Below are positions 40,749-48,953 of a stretch of DNA of 64,000 nucleotides, one piece after another. The position numbers and the translations under genes are program-made. Where the stretch lies: the NCBI GenBank assembly GCA_963700925.1, contig OY969553.1, positions 2,108,001 to 2,172,000 of the forward strand. The letters run 5' to 3'. Each line of letters starts with the position of its first letter. Positions within the stretch are counted from its first letter, which is position 1. This stretch comes from CAWJMD01 sp963700925. GTDB lineage: Bacteria; Actinomycetota; Actinomycetes; Actinomycetales; CAWJMD01. The notes below the pieces were generated by a model, which worked only from the letters and a program-made list of their open reading frames with translations, had not been told where the DNA came from and did no database searches.

Positions 40749-41549
40749 TCAACGCCGGCGTCGGGGACGGGACCGTGCCGTCCGGGTCGGGCCATAACCA
40801 TCTGGCCCGAGAGCCACCCTAACCACTGTGGTGGGGTCGGAGAGCACTGCCACACCACAGGTCAGCAGCTCGATCCCGACGACGCCGGCCCGCTGCAGCT
40901 CATCTGTGGCAGCGGCGATCTCGGCCTGCGCCGAACGGCCCTTGAGCGCCAGCAGCTGACCGCCCGGTTCCGCCAGGGGAAGGCACCAGCGAGCGAGCCT
41001 GCCGAGAGGTGCGACGGCACGCGCCGTCACCACCTGGGCACCTTCGCGTCCCACCAGATCCTCTGCTCGCGCGCGGACCACGCGGGTCTCCAGGCCGAGG
41101 TCGTCGACGACTTCCTGTAGCCAGACAGTCCGGCGTTCGAGCGGTTCGACGAGCGTGACCCGGACGTCGGGACGGGCGATCGCCACCGCGAGCCCGGGCA
41201 GTCCGGCTCCACTGCCGACGTCGATCAGAGTGCCGGCGTCCGGGATCAGCTCTGACAGCACCGCGCAGTTGAGGACGTGGCGGCTCCAGATCCGTGACGT
41301 CTCACGCGGACCGATCAGGCCTCGCTCGACGCCGGTGGTGACCAGGTGCTCGACGAAGCGCTCAGCGAGTTCGGCCCGAGCCCCGAAGATCTGGTCCACC
41401 ACACCGGCGGGCGGCGACTCGCGACCCGGCCCTGAACCCGACGCGTCGTCCGGCGTGGTTTCACGTGAAACATCGGCCGGCAGGATGGTTTCACGTGAAA
41501 CGGCCGGCCCCGAAGGGCCGGCCGTCCCGTCGGAGGATTTCCCCGTCAC
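40749..41549 (-). CDS. rsmG: 16S rRNA (guanine-N7) methyltransferase RsmG
   Basis: The enzyme methylates G527 (E. coli numbering) of 16S rRNA using S-adenosylmethionine. The 266-residue protein has a polar N-terminal extension of about 45 residues that encodes VSRET twice because two parS sites lie in it. The methyltransferase domain has IDVGSGAGLPGLAVAIARPD (SAM motif I), RVTLVEPLERRTVWLQEV and VTARAVAPLGRL. The GTG start overlaps the jag stop as GTGA, so the start is firm. It is also called gidB. Confidence 0.96.
   Translation of the reverse strand: MTGKSSDGTAGPSGPAVSRETILPADVSRETTPDDASGSGPGRESPPAGVVDQIFGARAELAERFVEHLVTTGVERGLIGPRETSRIWSRHVLNCAVLSELIPDAGTLIDVGSGAGLPGLAVAIARPDVRVTLVEPLERRTVWLQEVVDDLGLETRVVRARAEDLVGREGAQVVTARAVAPLGRLARWCLPLAEPGGQLLALKGRSAQAEIAAATDELQRAGVVGIELLTCGVAVLSDPTTVVRVALGPDGYGPTRTARSRPRRRR
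41458..41471. promoter_or_regulatory. parS: parS site 2 (within rsmG)
   Basis: GTTTCACGTGAAAC is a perfect 14-bp palindrome in the 5' coding part of rsmG. It is 30 bp (about three helical turns) from site 3, so ParB dimers on both would face the same side. Confidence 0.93.
41488..41501. promoter_or_regulatory. parS: parS site 3 (within rsmG)
   Basis: This is a second identical GTTTCACGTGAAAC palindrome in rsmG, 30 bp from site 2 centre to centre. With the parA copy it gives three sites within 1 kb, about 5 kb from oriC. Confidence 0.93.
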
Positions 41550-42337
41550 GCGTCCGCCGGAAGGACGACCACGTGACGTCGCGCGTCCTCGCCCTCCGAC
41601 TCACTGCGCAGCCCGGCGGCGGCGACCGCATCGTGCACGACCTTGCGCTCGAACGGCGACATCGGGTCGAGGCTGACGGACGCTCCGTCGGCCTTGACGC
41701 GCTCCACCGCCTGGCCCGCCAGTTTCTCCAGCTCGACCCGTCGACCGGCCCTGTAGCCGGCCACGTCGAGCATCAGCCGCGTGCGCTCACCGGTCCGGGC
41801 CTGGACCGCGAGCCGGGTCAGCTCCTGCAGGGCCTCGAGGACAACGCCCTCCTCGCCCACCAGCCGACGCAGCGAGCGCTCGGACCCGCTGTCAGCGACG
41901 ACGGACACCGACGCGCGGCCGTTCTCGACATCGATGTCGATGTCGCCGTCCAGGTCGACGATGTCGAGGAGCTCCTCGAGGTAGTCGGCCGCGACGTCAC
42001 CCTCCTCCTCCAGGCGTTCGGCGGAAGGCTGGGAGCGGCGCGGACGAGACCTCGGGTCACCGGACGTCTCGCCGCCGTCACCAGGAGCCTCCTCGTCGCC
42101 GGCATCGGCATCAGCATCAGCATCAGCATCAGCATCAGGGGCGGCCTCGCCGTCATCACTGTCAGCGTCGGCGGCATCCGCGGCAGCGCCGTCGTCCTCG
42201 ACCGGAGCGGCGGTCTCCTGCTCCACCGCCGGGGCCAGGCCGGAGGTGTCGGCGGCAGACTCCTCGGCCGCCGGCTGGGATTCGGTGGTGGCGTCCTCGT
42301 CCTGGGCGCGCACGGAGTCAGTGGGTGTCTCGGTCAC
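41546..42337 (-). CDS. jag: Jag/EloR-type KH-R3H RNA-binding protein
   Basis: The 263-residue protein has an acidic N-terminal half (about 1-105) with a DADADADA run, then a KH domain (about 135-195) and an R3H domain (about 200-262, ending FERKVVHDAVAAAGLRSES). Jag proteins bind RNA and in firmicutes regulate cell elongation; here it sits between yidC and rsmG as usual. The GTG start has AGGAG six bases upstream. A hexanucleotide repeat encodes the DA run. The Jag_N domain is not evident. Confidence 0.9.
   Translation of the reverse strand: MTETPTDSVRAQDEDATTESQPAAEESAADTSGLAPAVEQETAAPVEDDGAAADAADADSDDGEAAPDADADADADADAGDEEAPGDGGETSGDPRSRPRRSQPSAERLEEEGDVAADYLEELLDIVDLDGDIDIDVENGRASVSVVADSGSERSLRRLVGEEGVVLEALQELTRLAVQARTGERTRLMLDVAGYRAGRRVELEKLAGQAVERVKADGASVSLDPMSPFERKVVHDAVAAAGLRSESEGEDARRHVVVLPADA
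42102..42137. repeat. Hexanucleotide tandem repeat GCATCA inside jag
   Basis: Six head-to-tail GCATCA/G units encode alternating Asp-Ala in the acidic N-terminal part of Jag. The six-base unit keeps the frame, so copy-number change would lengthen or shorten the acidic run without disrupting the protein. Confidence 0.85.
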
Positions 42338-42389
42338 GGGATCTCCTGGTACTGGGCGGGGTGCTGCGGTTCGTGGGGTGGCCGACGCG

Positions 42390-43493
42390 TCAGCCGGCGG
42401 CGGACCGGCCGGTCGCGTCGGGGTCGGGTACGTCCGCGTCGGAGTCGCTCTTGCCGGCGGCGCCGTTCGGGCCTGTCTCGCCCGCGCCGGACCCGCCGGA
42501 CCCCCCGGTGCCATTGGCGCCGTTGGGCCGCTGCGCGCCGGGCGGTCGCTTCTTCCGGTCCTTGCGCTTGGGCTGCTGGCGCTGCCCCTTCTTCGGGGGC
42601 TCAGGCTCGGGCTCGGGCTCAGGCGTCCGGCCCTTCAGCAGGGAGGTCGGCATCGCCTTGCCGCGCTTGGCGCGCCGCTCCTCGAGAGCCTTCTCGGCCA
42701 GCGAGCCGGGAGCGGGCCGGCGGCGGATCACGTAGAACTGCTGGCCCATCGACCACAGGTTCGTGGTCAGCCAGTACAGGAGCACGCCGATCGGGAAGTT
42801 GACACCCGACACCGCGAAGATCACGGGCAGCGCGTAGAGCAGCATCTTCTGCTGCTGGATGAAGGGGTTTCCCGACATCGCGCTCGCCGGCATGTTCTTC
42901 GTCATCAGCTGCTTCTGCGTCGTGAACGTCGTCAGCGACATCAGGATGATCAGAACAACCGTGACGATCTTGACCTCGATCGCGTCCGAGTTCAGGAACG
43001 TCGACGACAGCGCGGCGCCGAAGATGGTTCCCTCGTCCGCCTGTCGCGCCAGGTCTGCCGTCAGGACGCCGATCGGCTTCTGCTTGACGACGTTCTCGTT
43101 CAGCACACGGAAGAGCGCGAAGAAGATCGGTGACTGGAGCAGGATCGGAAGGCAGGAGGCGAACGGGTTGGTCCCCGTCCGCTTGTAGAGATCCATCGTC
43201 TCCTTGGTCATCGCCTGCCGCGACGCCTCGTCCTTCTTGCCCTTGTACTTCTCCTGGATCTTGCGCATCTCGGGCTGGATGAGCTGCATCCCCCGGGAGG
43301 CGTTGATCTGCTTGACGAAGAGGGGGATCAGGACGATGCGGATGACGATGACGAGGCCGACGATCGACAGACCCCACGTCCAGCCCGACGACTCGGGCAG
43401 CCCAGCGGCAGTCAGCAGGGTGTGGAACTGGACCATGATCCAGGCGACCACCCACTCGATGGGCCGCAGCAGGGCGAAGAACCAGTCGAACAT
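42390..43493 (-). CDS. yidC: Membrane protein insertase YidC
   Basis: The 367-residue protein of the YidC/Oxa1/Alb3 family inserts and folds membrane proteins. Five hydrophobic segments are visible, the first near 3-25 (FFALLRPIEWVVAWIMVQF). The cytoplasmic hairpin (about 65-105, QEKYKGKKDEASRQ) and NPFASCLPILLQSPIFFAL are characteristic. The conserved arginine sits in IVIRIVLIPLFVKQ. The C-terminal tail of about 85 residues is basic then Gly/Pro-rich, as expected for ribosome binding. It lies between yidD and jag in the canonical order. Confidence 0.96.
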   Translation of the reverse strand: MFDWFFALLRPIEWVVAWIMVQFHTLLTAAGLPESSGWTWGLSIVGLVIVIRIVLIPLFVKQINASRGMQLIQPEMRKIQEKYKGKKDEASRQAMTKETMDLYKRTGTNPFASCLPILLQSPIFFALFRVLNENVVKQKPIGVLTADLARQADEGTIFGAALSSTFLNSDAIEVKIVTVVLIILMSLTTFTTQKQLMTKNMPASAMSGNPFIQQQKMLLYALPVIFAVSGVNFPIGVLLYWLTTNLWSMGQQFYVIRRRPAPGSLAEKALEERRAKRGKAMPTSLLKGRTPEPEPEPEPPKKGQRQQPKRKDRKKRPPGAQRPNGANGTGGSGGSGAGETGPNGAAGKSDSDADVPDPDATGRSAAG

Positions 43494-43508
43494 GTGCTCC
43501 CCGTGGGG

Positions 43509-43814
43509 TCAGGCGGCTCGGGCGGCGATGGCCCGTGCCTCGTGGTCATGGGGTTGGTTCCCCCTGGTAGGAACTTCGTCGACGCCGCCCGGGTTCCAGG
43601 GGTGGCATCGCAGCAGCCGCCGCACCGTCAGCCAGGTGCCCCGCACCGCGCCGTGCACCCGCAGCGCCTCGAGCCCGTACGCCGAGCACGAGGGGTAGAA
43701 GCGGCACGAGCTGGCGAACATCGGCGAGACGAGGAGCTGGTAGACGCGCACCAGACCCATCAGCAGCAGGGACGGGATCCGCAGCACGAAGCCGATCACG
43801 CGCTGGCGGGTCAC
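43509..43814 (-). CDS. yidD: Membrane protein insertion efficiency factor YidD
   Basis: The 101-residue protein has an amphipathic N-terminal helix (VRVYQLLVSPMFASSCRFYP) and the family signature CRFYPSCSAYGLEALRVHG, followed by RRLLRCHPWNPGGVDEVP. YidD associates with the inner membrane face and assists YidC insertion. Its GTG start overlaps the rnpA stop by GTGA, and yidC starts 15 bases downstream. Confidence 0.95.
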   Translation of the reverse strand: MTRQRVIGFVLRIPSLLLMGLVRVYQLLVSPMFASSCRFYPSCSAYGLEALRVHGAVRGTWLTVRRLLRCHPWNPGGVDEVPTRGNQPHDHEARAIAARAA

Positions 43815-44179
43815 CGTCTCACCTCCGGTGGGATCTGGCGGTGGGCCCTGCGGAGCGCCCCGGCCATCGCGTGGTCCAGGTCGCTGCTGAGCAGGGCACT
43901 GCTGGAGTCGACGGCGGGCGGCAGCGCGCGGACGACGACGCGGGCACCGTCGGGGAGGTCGGTGAGCCGGTCCGCGACCAGGTGCCGCAGCCGACGCTTC
44001 ACCCTGTTGCGGACCACCGCACCTCCGAGCTGCCGAGACACCACGAACCCCGCCGACGCCGGTCCCTCCTGCCCGAGGGCGAGATGGACGACGAGGCGGG
44101 GTCGACCGGAGCGCACTCCCGACCGAACAGCCAGCCGGAAGTCCTCCGTGCGGCGGATCCGTCGGCCGGGCGGCAGCAC
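43811..44179 (-). CDS. rnpA: Ribonuclease P protein component
   Basis: The 122-residue protein assists the catalytic RNA in 5' maturation of tRNA. VLPPGRRIRRTEDFRLAVRSG at the start and RVKRRLRHLVADRL (the RNR motif region) are typical. The GTG chosen lies seven bases after the rpmH stop and gives the usual length. A longer frame running back into rpmH is open but unlikely. It overlaps yidD by four bases. Confidence 0.95.
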   Translation of the reverse strand: MLPPGRRIRRTEDFRLAVRSGVRSGRPRLVVHLALGQEGPASAGFVVSRQLGGAVVRNRVKRRLRHLVADRLTDLPDGARVVVRALPPAVDSSSALLSSDLDHAMAGALRRAHRQIPPEVRR

Positions 44180-44186
44180 CGGAGCG

Positions 44187-44324
44187 TCAGGCCGACAGCT
44201 CGGCGCGGCCCTTGCGGCGGCGGGCTGCGAGGATGGCGCGACCCGCACGGGTCCGCATCCGCAGCCGGAAGCCGTGGGTCTTGGCCCGGCGGCGGTTGTT
44301 GGGCTGGAAGGTGCGCTTACTCAC
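44187..44324 (-). CDS. rpmH: 50S ribosomal protein L34
   Basis: The 45-residue protein reads SKRTFQPNNRRRAKTHGF, then RMRTRAGRAILAARRRKGR, the standard L34 sequence. The start is GTG (the ATG-like frame upstream is non-coding). It is the first gene of the leftward operon through rnpA, yidD, yidC, jag, rsmG, parA and parB, and its promoter lies about 140 bases upstream. Confidence 0.98.
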   Translation of the reverse strand: MSKRTFQPNNRRRAKTHGFRLRMRTRAGRAILAARRRKGRAELSA

Positions 44325-44464
44325 GACGACTCCACACATGGATCGGAAGGCGGTGGCGCTCACGCGCGCCGCCGGGGAAGGTCCACCCGGGGGCGACGGC
44401 CACCACCGGACGCCGACGCGCGAGCGCAGGCATGCGACAGTGGCCGGCATCAACAGGCTGCCCT

Positions 44465-44494
44465 ACGGTACGGCGCAGGCTCAACGCCGGTCAA
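44465..44494 (-). promoter_or_regulatory. rpmH operon promoter
   Basis: On the minus strand TTGACC and TACCGT are separated by 18 bases, close to the housekeeping consensus. Transcription would start near 44458, leaving a leader of about 134 bases before rpmH. Confidence 0.6.
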
Positions 44495-44624
44495 ATGACG
44501 GCTGGGGTAACGTCCGGCGGGCGCCGACCGCACCAAACCGTCCATCGTGCAACAGATCTCGACGAGGGTGTCTGAACGACACGCCGTCCGCCCGGAAATT
44601 GGTCGGGTGAGATACGTGATCGGC

Positions 44625-44653
44625 TTGTGACCCGCCCGATGAGTTGTTAGCGT
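44625..44653 (+). promoter_or_regulatory. dnaA promoter candidate
   Basis: TTGTGA and TAGCGT are separated by 17 bases. The predicted start, near 44660, lies about 60 bases before the DnaA boxes of this region, so DnaA could repress its own transcription. The match is moderate. Confidence 0.5.
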
Positions 44654-44818
44654 CCTGCGGGCGGGGGTCTCGTCCGGGTCGGCGATCTGCCCGGTCGCCC
44701 TTGTCGACGTTTCCCCACAAGGTGTGGACAACGCTGTGGACGACCGAGCGGATCGCCTGTGGCCACAGTGCGCCGCAGCTGGTTTGCCGGGACTGCGGGA
44801 CGACTCGAAGGGGGCCTG

Positions 44819-46294
44819 GTGACCGAACCAGCCGACCTGCCTCAGGTGTGGCAACGGATCACCAACGACCTCCGCCGCGACCGCATCATCTCCGCCCAGT
44901 CGATGGCCTTCCTGGGCCAGACCAAGCCCGTCGGCGTGCTCGACGGCATCGCCTTCCTGGCCGTTCCGGACAACCTGACGCGCGACATGGTCGAGCAGCG
45001 GCTGCGCGAGCACCTGGTCTCGGCGCTGAGCCAGGCCTTCTCCCAGCCGGTGCGCATCGCGATCACCGTGGACCCGGAGGTGGTCGCCAGCCTGACCTCC
45101 CAGGAGAGCCAGGAGCAGGATCCCGTCGACCACCAGGGCAACGGAAGCCCGTCTGCCGGGCACTCGTCCGACGCCTTCGACGCCCGGTTCGACGACACGG
45201 TCGTGCCCCTGCCGCCCCACGTGAACCGTCGCGCCCGCGACGCGCACCGGCATGTTGAGCCTGCCCGACTCAACCCAAAGTACACCTTCGACACGTTCGT
45301 GATCGGCGCGTCCAACCGGTTCGCCCACGCCGCGTCGGTGGCGGTCGCCGAGGCGCCGGCCAAGGCCTACAACCCCCTGTTCGTGTACGGCGAGTCGGGC
45401 CTCGGCAAGACCCACCTGCTGCACGCGATCGGTGACTACGCGCAGCACCTCTACACCGGGGTGCGGGTGCGCTACGTGAACTCCGAGGAGTTCACCAACG
45501 AGTTCATCAACTCGATCCGCGACGACAAGGCGAGCACGTTCCAGCGTCGCTACCGCGACGTCGACGTGCTGCTGATCGACGACATCCAGTTCCTGCAAGG
45601 CAAGGTGCAGACGCAGGAGGAGTTCTTCCACACGTTCAACACCCTGCACAACGCCAACAAGCAGGTCGTCATCACGTCCGACCTTCCCCCCAAGCAGCTT
45701 TCGGGGTTCGAGGAGAGGATGCGCTCGCGGTTCGAGTGGGGCCTGATCACCGACGTGCAGCCGCCCGACCTCGAGACCCGGATCGCGATCCTGCGTAAGA
45801 AGGCGGTCGGTGAAGGCCTCCAGGCGCCGGACGACGTGCTGGAGTACATAGCCAGCAAGATCTCCACCAACATCCGCGAGCTCGAGGGCGCGCTGATCCG
45901 CGTCACCGCGTTCGCAAACCTCAACCGCCAGCTGGTCGACCTGCAGCTGGCCGAGGTCGTGCTGAAGGACCTGATCAGCGACGACGGCGGCCACGAGATC
46001 ACGTCGGCGACGATCATGGCCCAGACCGCCGACTACTTCGGGCTCACCCTCGAGGACCTGACGGGCACGTCGCGCTCGCGGGTGCTCGTCACGGCGCGGC
46101 AGATCGCGATGTACCTGTGTCGGGAGATGACCGACCTGTCCCTGCCGAAGATCGGGCAGGCTTTTGGCGGACGCGACCACACCACGGTGATGCACGCCAA
46201 TCGCAAGGTGCGCGAGCTGATGACGGAGCGCCGCTCGATCTACAACCAGGTCACCGAGCTGACGAACCGGATCCGGCAGCAGCCTCGTAGCTGA
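44819..46294 (+). CDS. dnaA: Chromosomal replication initiator DnaA
   Basis: The 491-residue protein binds DnaA boxes at oriC and melts DNA with ATP. Domain I is at 1-90, followed by a variable linker (about 95-150). The AAA+ domain has VYGESGLGKTHLLHAIGDYA (Walker A) and DVLLIDDIQFLQGK (Walker B). Domain IV ends with FGGRDHTTVMHANRKV, the box-recognition helix-turn-helix. GTG with GAAGGGGG upstream starts the conventional N-terminus; the frame extends 20 codons further without support. Confidence 0.98.
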   Translation: MTEPADLPQVWQRITNDLRRDRIISAQSMAFLGQTKPVGVLDGIAFLAVPDNLTRDMVEQRLREHLVSALSQAFSQPVRIAITVDPEVVASLTSQESQEQDPVDHQGNGSPSAGHSSDAFDARFDDTVVPLPPHVNRRARDAHRHVEPARLNPKYTFDTFVIGASNRFAHAASVAVAEAPAKAYNPLFVYGESGLGKTHLLHAIGDYAQHLYTGVRVRYVNSEEFTNEFINSIRDDKASTFQRRYRDVDVLLIDDIQFLQGKVQTQEEFFHTFNTLHNANKQVVITSDLPPKQLSGFEERMRSRFEWGLITDVQPPDLETRIAILRKKAVGEGLQAPDDVLEYIASKISTNIRELEGALIRVTAFANLNRQLVDLQLAEVVLKDLISDDGGHEITSATIMAQTADYFGLTLEDLTGTSRSRVLVTARQIAMYLCREMTDLSLPKIGQAFGGRDHTTVMHANRKVRELMTERRSIYNQVTELTNRIRQQPRS

Positions 46295-46849
46295 CCGCGC
46301 GACACACGCGATCGTCGCGAGAATCGCCCACGCCGGCCCCTGCCGTCCTATTCGGGTGCTTCGCCCACATGTGTGGACAAGGCTGTGGATCTGTGGATGA
46401 CCAGGGGGACAACAGGTGAACTCCAGGAGGACTTCTGTGGACGGTCACGGTCCACGCGCGGCCGCCGCCGACCTGTCCACAGGCGTCCACCACTCATGAT
46501 CCGCCCGTCCCCAGGTCGTCCACAGGCGCACCTGCCACGTGACCTGCGACGTTGCGGCTCGTCCACAGGATCCACAGGCGCTATGACCACGAAGAACTCC
46601 TTGATCATGGATGGGAGAACCCCCAACACCTTTGGGCATGGGGACATCTGGTGCTCGCTCCCTGGGTCGGTCACTCAGTTCGGCGCAGGGCCTGATCCGG
46701 GTCCGAAGTGAATCGTGCTCCCGGTTATCCGCTGTCGGCCTCCTGCCGTACTGTCGGGCCCGCACGTCCGTCCTGCTGGTTGGCTTGTGCTTGAGCTCGT
46801 TGCTTGTGTCCGTGCTTGTATCCGTCCTGCCGGGGTTCTGAAGGGGTCG
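46295..46849. other. oriC: Chromosomal replication origin oriC
   Basis: This 555-bp region between dnaA and dnaN is rich in DnaA boxes. Boxes reading leftward include TGTGGACAA (46372-46380), TGTGGATCT (46384), TGTGGATGA (46392) and TGTGGACGG (46436). Boxes reading rightward include CTGTCCACA (46473), TCGTCCACA (46516 and 46559) and GGATCCACA (46568), with a weak TTATCCGCT at 46725. The first four point one way and the next four the other, so the array is roughly symmetric about 46455. No gene is seen. A TTGATCATGG stretch near 46600 is comparatively AT-rich and could be the unwinding site. Confidence 0.92.
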
Positions 46850-47986
46850 ATGGCTGTGAAACTGCGGGTGGAGCGTGACGTCCTCGCCGATGCGGTGACC
46901 TGGACGGCGCGCTCGTTGCCGACCCGGCCCCCCGTCCCGGTGCTGGCCGGTCTGCTCCTCGAGGCCGGCGCCGACGGAACCCTGGTGCTGTCCGGCTTCG
47001 ACTACGAGGTCTCGGCCCGCGTCGAGGTGCCCGCCGACGTCGCCGAGCCCGGCCAGGCACTGGTCTCCGGGCGCCTGCTCGCCGACATCTCCCGCAGCCT
47101 GCCCGACAAGCCGGTCGACCTTGCCCAGGACGGCAACCGCATCGTGCTGACCTGCGGCACAACGCGGTTCACCCTGATGACGATGCCGGTCGACGAGTAC
47201 CCGGCGCGGCCCGACATGCCGGCGGAGGCAGGCACTGTCGCGTCCGACGTGTTCACCGAGGCCGTCGCCCAGGTGACGGTCGCCGCAAGCCGCGACGAGA
47301 CCCTGCCCATCCTGACCGGCGTGCGGATGGAGATCGAGAACTCCACCGTCACGCTGCTCGCGACCGACCGCTACCGCCTGGCGATGCGCGAGCTGGCCTG
47401 GCGCCCGAGCAGCAGCGACGCCTCAGCCGTCGCGCTCGTCCGGGCCCGCACGCTCTCCGAGGTCGCGAAGACCCTCGGCTCGGGTGGCGACGTCACGCTC
47501 GCGCTCTCCGCCGGCGGCAGCCAGGAGCTGATCGGGTTCGCGGCCGGCGGCCGGCGCACGACATCCCTTCTCGTGGATGGCGACTACCCCAAGGTGCGCT
47601 CACTGTTCCCGGCCGAGGCGGCGACCTACGCGGTCGTCGAGACCGGCCCACTGGTGGAGGCCGTCCGCCGCGTGGCGCTGGTGGCCGAGCGCAATACGCC
47701 TGTGCGCCTGACGTTCACGGAGGGCCAGGTCACGCTCGAGGCCGGCCAGGGCGACGACGCGCAGGCCTCGGAGGCGCTCGAGGCGGCGCTGGAGGGCGAG
47801 GAGATCTCGATCGCGTTCAACCCCGGCTTCCTGCTGGACGGCCTGCAGGCGCTCACGACGGCGTTCGTGCGGCTGTCGTTCACGCAGGCGACCAAGCCGG
47901 CGGTGCTCACCGGACAGTCGGACGCCGCCGGTGACCACGACAGCAGCTACCGGTACCTGCTGATGCCGGTGCGGCTGGCTGGCTGA
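46850..47986 (+). CDS. dnaN: DNA polymerase III beta subunit (sliding clamp)
   Basis: The 378-residue clamp has three similar domains. MAVKLRVERDVLADAVTWTA starts the first, GVRMEIENSTVTLLATDRYRLA lies in the second, and the end YRYLLMPVRLAG is the usual C-terminal beta strand. It encircles DNA and tethers the polymerase. The ATG has AAGGGG upstream and matches the family start; the reading frame extends 45 codons into oriC with no support. The gene is followed by gnd after six bases. Confidence 0.98.
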   Translation: MAVKLRVERDVLADAVTWTARSLPTRPPVPVLAGLLLEAGADGTLVLSGFDYEVSARVEVPADVAEPGQALVSGRLLADISRSLPDKPVDLAQDGNRIVLTCGTTRFTLMTMPVDEYPARPDMPAEAGTVASDVFTEAVAQVTVAASRDETLPILTGVRMEIENSTVTLLATDRYRLAMRELAWRPSSSDASAVALVRARTLSEVAKTLGSGGDVTLALSAGGSQELIGFAAGGRRTTSLLVDGDYPKVRSLFPAEAATYAVVETGPLVEAVRRVALVAERNTPVRLTFTEGQVTLEAGQGDDAQASEALEAALEGEEISIAFNPGFLLDGLQALTTAFVRLSFTQATKPAVLTGQSDAAGDHDSSYRYLLMPVRLAG

Positions 47987-47992
47987 CGCGCC

Positions 47993-48946
47993 ATGCACAT
48001 CGGACTCGTCGGCCTGGGCAAGATGGGCCACAACATGCGGGAGCGGCTGCGGCTCGCAGGTGTCGAGGTCACCGGCTACGCGCGCCATGCCGATGTCAGC
48101 GACGCCGGCAGCCTGGCCGAGATGGTCGAGTCGCTGCCGATGCCGCGCACGGTCTGGATCATGGTCCCGGTCGAGGCCGTTCCGTCCGTGATCGAAGAGC
48201 TGGCAGGCCTTCTCGACGAGGGCGACCTGGTGATCGAGGGCGGCAACTCGCGGTTCTCGCAGGACGCTGTCAATGCGGAGCGCCTCGCCGAGCACGGCAT
48301 CGGCTACCTCGACTGCGGTGTGTCCGGCGGAGTCTGGGGCCTCGAGAACGGGTACGGCCTGATGGTCGGTGGCGACGCCGAGCTCGTCGAGCGGGCGATG
48401 CCGGCCTTCGACGCCCTGCGACCGGAGGGTCCGCGCGACGAGGGCTTCGTGCACGCGGGCGGCGTCGGCGCCGGCCACTACGCGAAGATGGTCCACAACG
48501 GCATCGAGTACGGACTGATGCAGGCCTACGCCGAGGGCTACGAGCTGCTGACCACCAAGGCCATCGTCACCGACGTCCCCGGGGCGTTCAAGGCGTGGAG
48601 CCGGGGCACGGTCGTGCGCTCGTGGCTGCTCGACCTGCTGGTCAAGGCGCTCGAGGAGGACACCGAGCTGAAGGCCGTGAAGGGGTACGTCAACGACTCC
48701 GGCGAGGGCCGGTGGACCGTCGAGGAGGCGATCGCGAACGCCGTCCCGATGCCGGTCATCACGGCGGCGCTGTACGCACGCTTCACCTCGCGTCAGGACG
48801 ACTCCCCAGCGATGAAAGCCGTTGCGGCACTGCGGCATCAGTTCGGGGGACACGCGATAACGGCTGCAGGAGAGCCAGTTCCGGGCGTCGCGCCCGAGCA
48901 GGCCGCAGAAGCCGGTCCGACATCGGGGTCCGGCGAGGTCAGCTGA
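47993..48946 (+). CDS. gnd: 6-phosphogluconate dehydrogenase (decarboxylating), short NAD-type
   Basis: The 317-residue enzyme converts 6-phosphogluconate to ribulose 5-phosphate. IGLVGLGKMGHNMRERLR is the nucleotide-binding start, VIEGGNSRFSQD and DCGVSGGVWGLENGYGLMVG the substrate region, and GHYAKMVHNGIEYGLMQAYA the catalytic Lys/His segment. The short length marks the NAD-preferring group of about 300 residues, not the 470-residue NADP form. Its place between dnaN and recF is typical of many actinobacteria. Confidence 0.95.
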   Translation: MHIGLVGLGKMGHNMRERLRLAGVEVTGYARHADVSDAGSLAEMVESLPMPRTVWIMVPVEAVPSVIEELAGLLDEGDLVIEGGNSRFSQDAVNAERLAEHGIGYLDCGVSGGVWGLENGYGLMVGGDAELVERAMPAFDALRPEGPRDEGFVHAGGVGAGHYAKMVHNGIEYGLMQAYAEGYELLTTKAIVTDVPGAFKAWSRGTVVRSWLLDLLVKALEEDTELKAVKGYVNDSGEGRWTVEEAIANAVPMPVITAALYARFTSRQDDSPAMKAVAALRHQFGGHAITAAGEPVPGVAPEQAAEAGPTSGSGEVS

Positions 48947-48953
48947 CTGACCG

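Larger units (their letters stand above)
44325..44818. other. 494-bp divergent region between rpmH and dnaA
   Basis: No gene is seen. It carries a leftward promoter for rpmH and a rightward one for dnaA, listed separately. A perfect DnaA box (TGTGGACAA, 44723-44731) and a near match (TGTGGACGA, 44736-44744) precede dnaA and could serve autoregulation. The dnaA ribosome-binding site GAAGGGGG is at the right end. Confidence 0.75.

Noticed and set aside
46715..46849. A 45-codon upstream extension of dnaN
   Set aside because: The family start at the downstream ATG has AAGGGG, and the extension lies in oriC with a non-conserved sequence.
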